DNA of 8,517 bases. Source: Massilia sp. UBA2604. Lineage in GTDB: Bacteria > Pseudomonadota > Gammaproteobacteria > Burkholderiales > Burkholderiaceae_D. The position numbers were made by a program, and so were the translations under genes. The stretch covers positions 1 through 8,517 of the forward strand of contig DDKG01000082.1 in NCBI GenBank assembly GCA_002339265.1, written 5' to 3'. Below the pieces are notes generated by a model. The model did no database searches, was not told the DNA's origin, and worked only from the letters and a program-made list of their open reading frames with translations. This document shows, piece by piece, positions 6,513 through 8,517 of this stretch (positions within the stretch are counted from its first letter, which is position 1; every line of letters begins with the position of its first letter).

Positions 6513-7677
6513 CGTGGTCCTCGGACTGGAAGTGGAATAGCCGCGCCTTCAATTGGCCGGCGAGCTGGAACAGCGCCGGGCCGGGCGCGGTCTCGTGGCA
6601 GACCAGCACCTGGTCATATTGGTCGGGCGCGACGTTGTACAGGTAGTTGGCGATGCCTTCGCCGTAGTTGTCGGGGAAGGTCAATGCATGGCCCACCGCG
6701 CCCCAGGTGAGGATCGGCGAGCGCGTGGTCGACTGCACCACCACGTCGACGCCATGGCGCTGCAGGGCGGCGCCGAACAGCGTCGAGGCGTGCATGAATT
6801 CGCCGGTGCCGAGCACCAGCACCCGGCTGCCGGGAGCGAACTCGCCGGCCAGGCGCGCCGCCAGCTGCTCCGGCGCCTTCAAGGCGCGCGCGCTGCCGAG
6901 GCGCCCGAAGGCGGTGCTGGCGCCACGGTCGGCGTGTTCTTCGTAGCGCTGGGCCGCGCCCTGGTCGGGCGGCAGTGCGCCTTGCGCGAACGTGAATTCG
7001 CCCTCGACCAGGGCGCCGCTGGTCACCGGCATGCCGAAGCGGCCATCCAGCGCCTCGGTCGCGGCGCGGCCCATGAAATTGGTGATGGTGGCCAGGTGCA
7101 CCCGCTCCAGGCCCGGATTCAGGCGGCGGCAGGCGGCGGCCAGGTTGACGAAGGTGTTGCCGGTGCTGGCCTCGTCGTCGACCAGCACCAGGGTGCGCGC
7201 GGCCAGCAGCAGATCATGCAGCTCGGGCTCGACCGGCGTGTGCAGGAACTGGCGCGGCGCGTGGCTGTGCGCCTCCTCGAATTCGATCAGCGGGCCATCG
7301 CCGACCCGGTAGCGGGTGGTGTGCAGGAACAGCGCTTCCTGGTGCGGATGGGCGCGCAGCCAGGCTTCGAACACGCCCTGGCCGAGGCCGATCGCGGTCT
7401 CCGCCATGGCAATGAACACCACCGGGCCCTGGACCGCGCCGCCGAGCGGCGGCACGGTCGCCGCCAGGCGCTCGTACACCGCCAGCATGTCGCTTGGCCG
7501 TGCCGGCCAATGCTTGCCCAGTACCTTGCTGAGGAACAGGAAGCCGCGCTTGGCGTTGGCGCGCGCGGCGAAGCCGAGCAGGGCGTCGAGTTCTGCGGCG
7601 CCGCTATCGATGCGCAGGTCGAGCGCGCCCGTCGGAAGTTCGATGCGCTGGAAAGGGGTTGGGAGCGGCGCGTTCAT
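6490..7677 (-). CDS. Ter-operon phosphoribosyltransferase with C-terminal TRSP domain, 395 aa
   Basis: The protein has two parts. Residues about 20-260 form a type I phosphoribosyltransferase: the family-typical RGFLFLSKVLGKHWP (44-58), VVFIAMAETAIGLG (86-99), and the PRPP-binding loop LVLVDDEASTGNTF (163-176) with D167, D168 and T172-G-N-T175. Residues about 280-385 are the TRSP domain, named for the TRSP motif seen here at T318-P321, with a Rossmann-like opening VLVLGTGEFMH (286-296) and HETAPGP (361-367). PRTases use PRPP to attach ribose-5-phosphate to a base or release a base from a nucleotide; the substrate here is unknown. ATG 7677 overlaps the ATP-grasp stop as ATGA, with GGAG (7683-7686) five bases upstream. 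Length is normal for the family. This two-domain layout is known from Ter-linked biosynthetic operons. Confidence 0.93.
   Translation of the reverse strand: MNAPLPTPFQRIELPTGALDLRIDSGAAELDALLGFAARANAKRGFLFLSKVLGKHWPARPSDMLAVYERLAATVPPLGGAVQGPVVFIAMAETAIGLGQGVFEAWLRAHPHQEALFLHTTRYRVGDGPLIEFEEAHSHAPRQFLHTPVEPELHDLLLAARTLVLVDDEASTGNTFVNLAAACRRLNPGLERVHLATITNFMGRAATEALDGRFGMPVTSGALVEGEFTFAQGALPPDQGAAQRYEEHADRGASTAFGRLGSARALKAPEQLAARLAGEFAPGSRVLVLGTGEFMHASTLFGAALQRHGVDVVVQSTTRSPILTWGAVGHALTFPDNYGEGIANYLYNVAPDQYDQVLVCHETAPGPALFQLAGQLKARLFHFQSEDHVEEVPVR
6518..6522 (-). promoter_or_regulatory. Ribosome-binding site for the TTG-started HAD gene
   Basis: GAGGA on the minus strand, five bases before TTG 6512 and inside the 3' end of the PRTase gene. 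It is the main support for accepting an unusual TTG start here. Confidence 0.65.
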
Positions 7678-8517
7678 GCCAGCTCCGTCGCGACACTGAC
7701 TTCGGCCACGCGCATGCCGTGGCGCGGCGCCGGGATCTCGAGGCCGTCATAGCCCTCGGCGAAGCCGCGCAGCGCGATATACGGCAGGTTAGGGCCGGCC
7801 AGGCAGGCCATGCCGACCCCGCCCGACATGCGCGGATTGATCTCCAGCAGGCGCGGACGGCCGCCGCCTTCGCGGAACTGGACGTTGAACACGCCATTCA
7901 GTTCGTAGTTGGCGCACAGGCGCGCCGTCGCATCCAGGATGTCCTGGCGCATGTCGATCAGCTGGCCGCTGCCGGTTTGCGGCAGCTTGCGGCGCACCAC
8001 GCTTGTAACCAGGCGGCCATGGTCGCCCACGCAGTCGACGCTGTATTCGGGGCCGTCCAGGAATTCCATCAGCAGCATGGTCTTGAACGACCCCAGTTCA
8101 CGCAGGCCGCGGCGCAGGTCCTGGTAGCCGATGTGGTACTCCACGCCGCCAAGCAGCAGCGCGGCGCTGCTGCGCTCTTCGTCGACGATGGCGAAGCCCA
8201 GGCCGTAGATGCCGTGCGCCGGCTTGACGCACAGCTTCGCGTGCTGCGGGCGCAGTTCGGCGTAGGCGGCGTCGAACTGTTCCAGGGTCTCGAAGGGGCG
8301 GAAGGCGGCCACCGGCGCGTCCGGCAGCACCGTCGCGGCATAGAAATCGGCCTTGTCGTGGATGCGTTTCAGCTGCGCCGGCGGGGCGGCGCTGAGCACG
8401 CGGGTGCCCACGTCGGCGAAGCGCGCATGTTCGGCCGCCAGCGTGGTGGCTTCGCGGCCCGGCACGAAGATGTCGATTTTTTGGTCGCGGCAGAACGCGA
8501 GGCACCAGTCGACATAG
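7674..8517 (-). CDS. ATP-grasp ligase of Ter operons (5' end missing)
   Basis: The frame is open to the window edge, so the N-terminus lies outside; 280 residues are visible, and perhaps 60-80 are missing by comparison with relatives. The visible part starts in the pre-ATP-grasp region (YVDWCLAFC, then IDIFVPGRE). In visible numbering, the ATP-grasp core has the nucleotide-binding lysine in KLCVKPAHGIYG (around K98), the hinge MEFLDGPEYSVD (150-161), FNVQF (210-214) and the metal-binding LLEINPRMSGG (223-233, E225 and N227). The GTG at 8465 is an internal codon, not a start, because the family-conserved sequence continues upstream of it. ATP-grasp enzymes join a carboxylate to an amine or thiol through an acyl-phosphate, giving amide or peptide-like bonds. 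It is the first visible gene of the operon, and its stop overlaps the PRTase start by four bases. Confidence 0.92.
   Translation of the reverse strand, partial: YVDWCLAFCRDQKIDIFVPGREATTLAAEHARFADVGTRVLSAAPPAQLKRIHDKADFYAATVLPDAPVAAFRPFETLEQFDAAYAELRPQHAKLCVKPAHGIYGLGFAIVDEERSSAALLLGGVEYHIGYQDLRRGLRELGSFKTMLLMEFLDGPEYSVDCVGDHGRLVTSVVRRKLPQTGSGQLIDMRQDILDATARLCANYELNGVFNVQFREGGGRPRLLEINPRMSGGVGMACLAGPNLPYIALRGFAEGYDGLEIPAPRHGMRVAEVSVATELA

Noticed and set aside
6553..7752. Long plus-strand ORF (399 codons) opposite the PRTase gene
   Set aside because: Antisense shadow: the PRTase motifs on the minus strand are unmistakable and this frame shows no domain.

Overview
The window is GC-rich. Its dense genes overlap by a few bases and almost all codons end in G or C. 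With protein features typical of Ter-type stress operons, this suggests a GC-rich proteobacterium, most likely a betaproteobacterium such as the Massilia/Duganella group of Oxalobacteraceae. That placement is an inference from composition and protein style; no rRNA or other marker gene is present.

Left part (1-852). The extreme left edge probably holds the last codons of an upstream plus-strand gene, followed by an imperfect hairpin and a strong rho-independent terminator (60-95). Next comes a small, unrecognised 65-residue ORF (155-352). About 500 bases of poorly coding DNA follow; they contain what looks like a frame-broken gene remnant (364-707). This left edge is less GC-rich than the rest.

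Middle (853-2394). One plus-strand gene encodes a 513-residue protein of unknown function. Its last ~70 residues resemble the small HicA mRNA-interferase fold but lack the usual catalytic histidine. It converges on the operon below, with a GC hairpin (2400-2420) in the short gap.

Right part (2446-8517). Six minus-strand genes are packed head to tail with overlaps of 4-23 bases. In order of transcription (right to left) they are: an ATP-grasp ligase (5' end outside the window), a phosphoribosyltransferase with a TRSP domain, a HAD phosphatase, a StiP-family protein with a PRTase-like N-terminal part and a Pelota-like C-terminal part, a CitE/HpcH-like TIM-barrel C-C lyase, and a large TerA/TerD-family protein. 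This is the gene set that comparative genomics has linked to tellurium-resistance (Ter) proteins and predicted to make a nucleoside-like or modified-base metabolite, with TerD-type calcium-binding proteins as stress-response partners. A working model is that the lyase and PRTases build or attach a ribosyl-phosphate unit, the ATP-grasp enzyme makes an amide or peptide-like bond, and the HAD enzyme removes a phosphate. The product is unknown. The promoter and any further ter genes lie beyond base 8517.

The operon class itself is already described. The least explained items are the convergent 513-residue protein, the unusual layout of the TerA-like protein (its second TerD domain is split by a low-complexity insert), and the decayed segment at 364-707.
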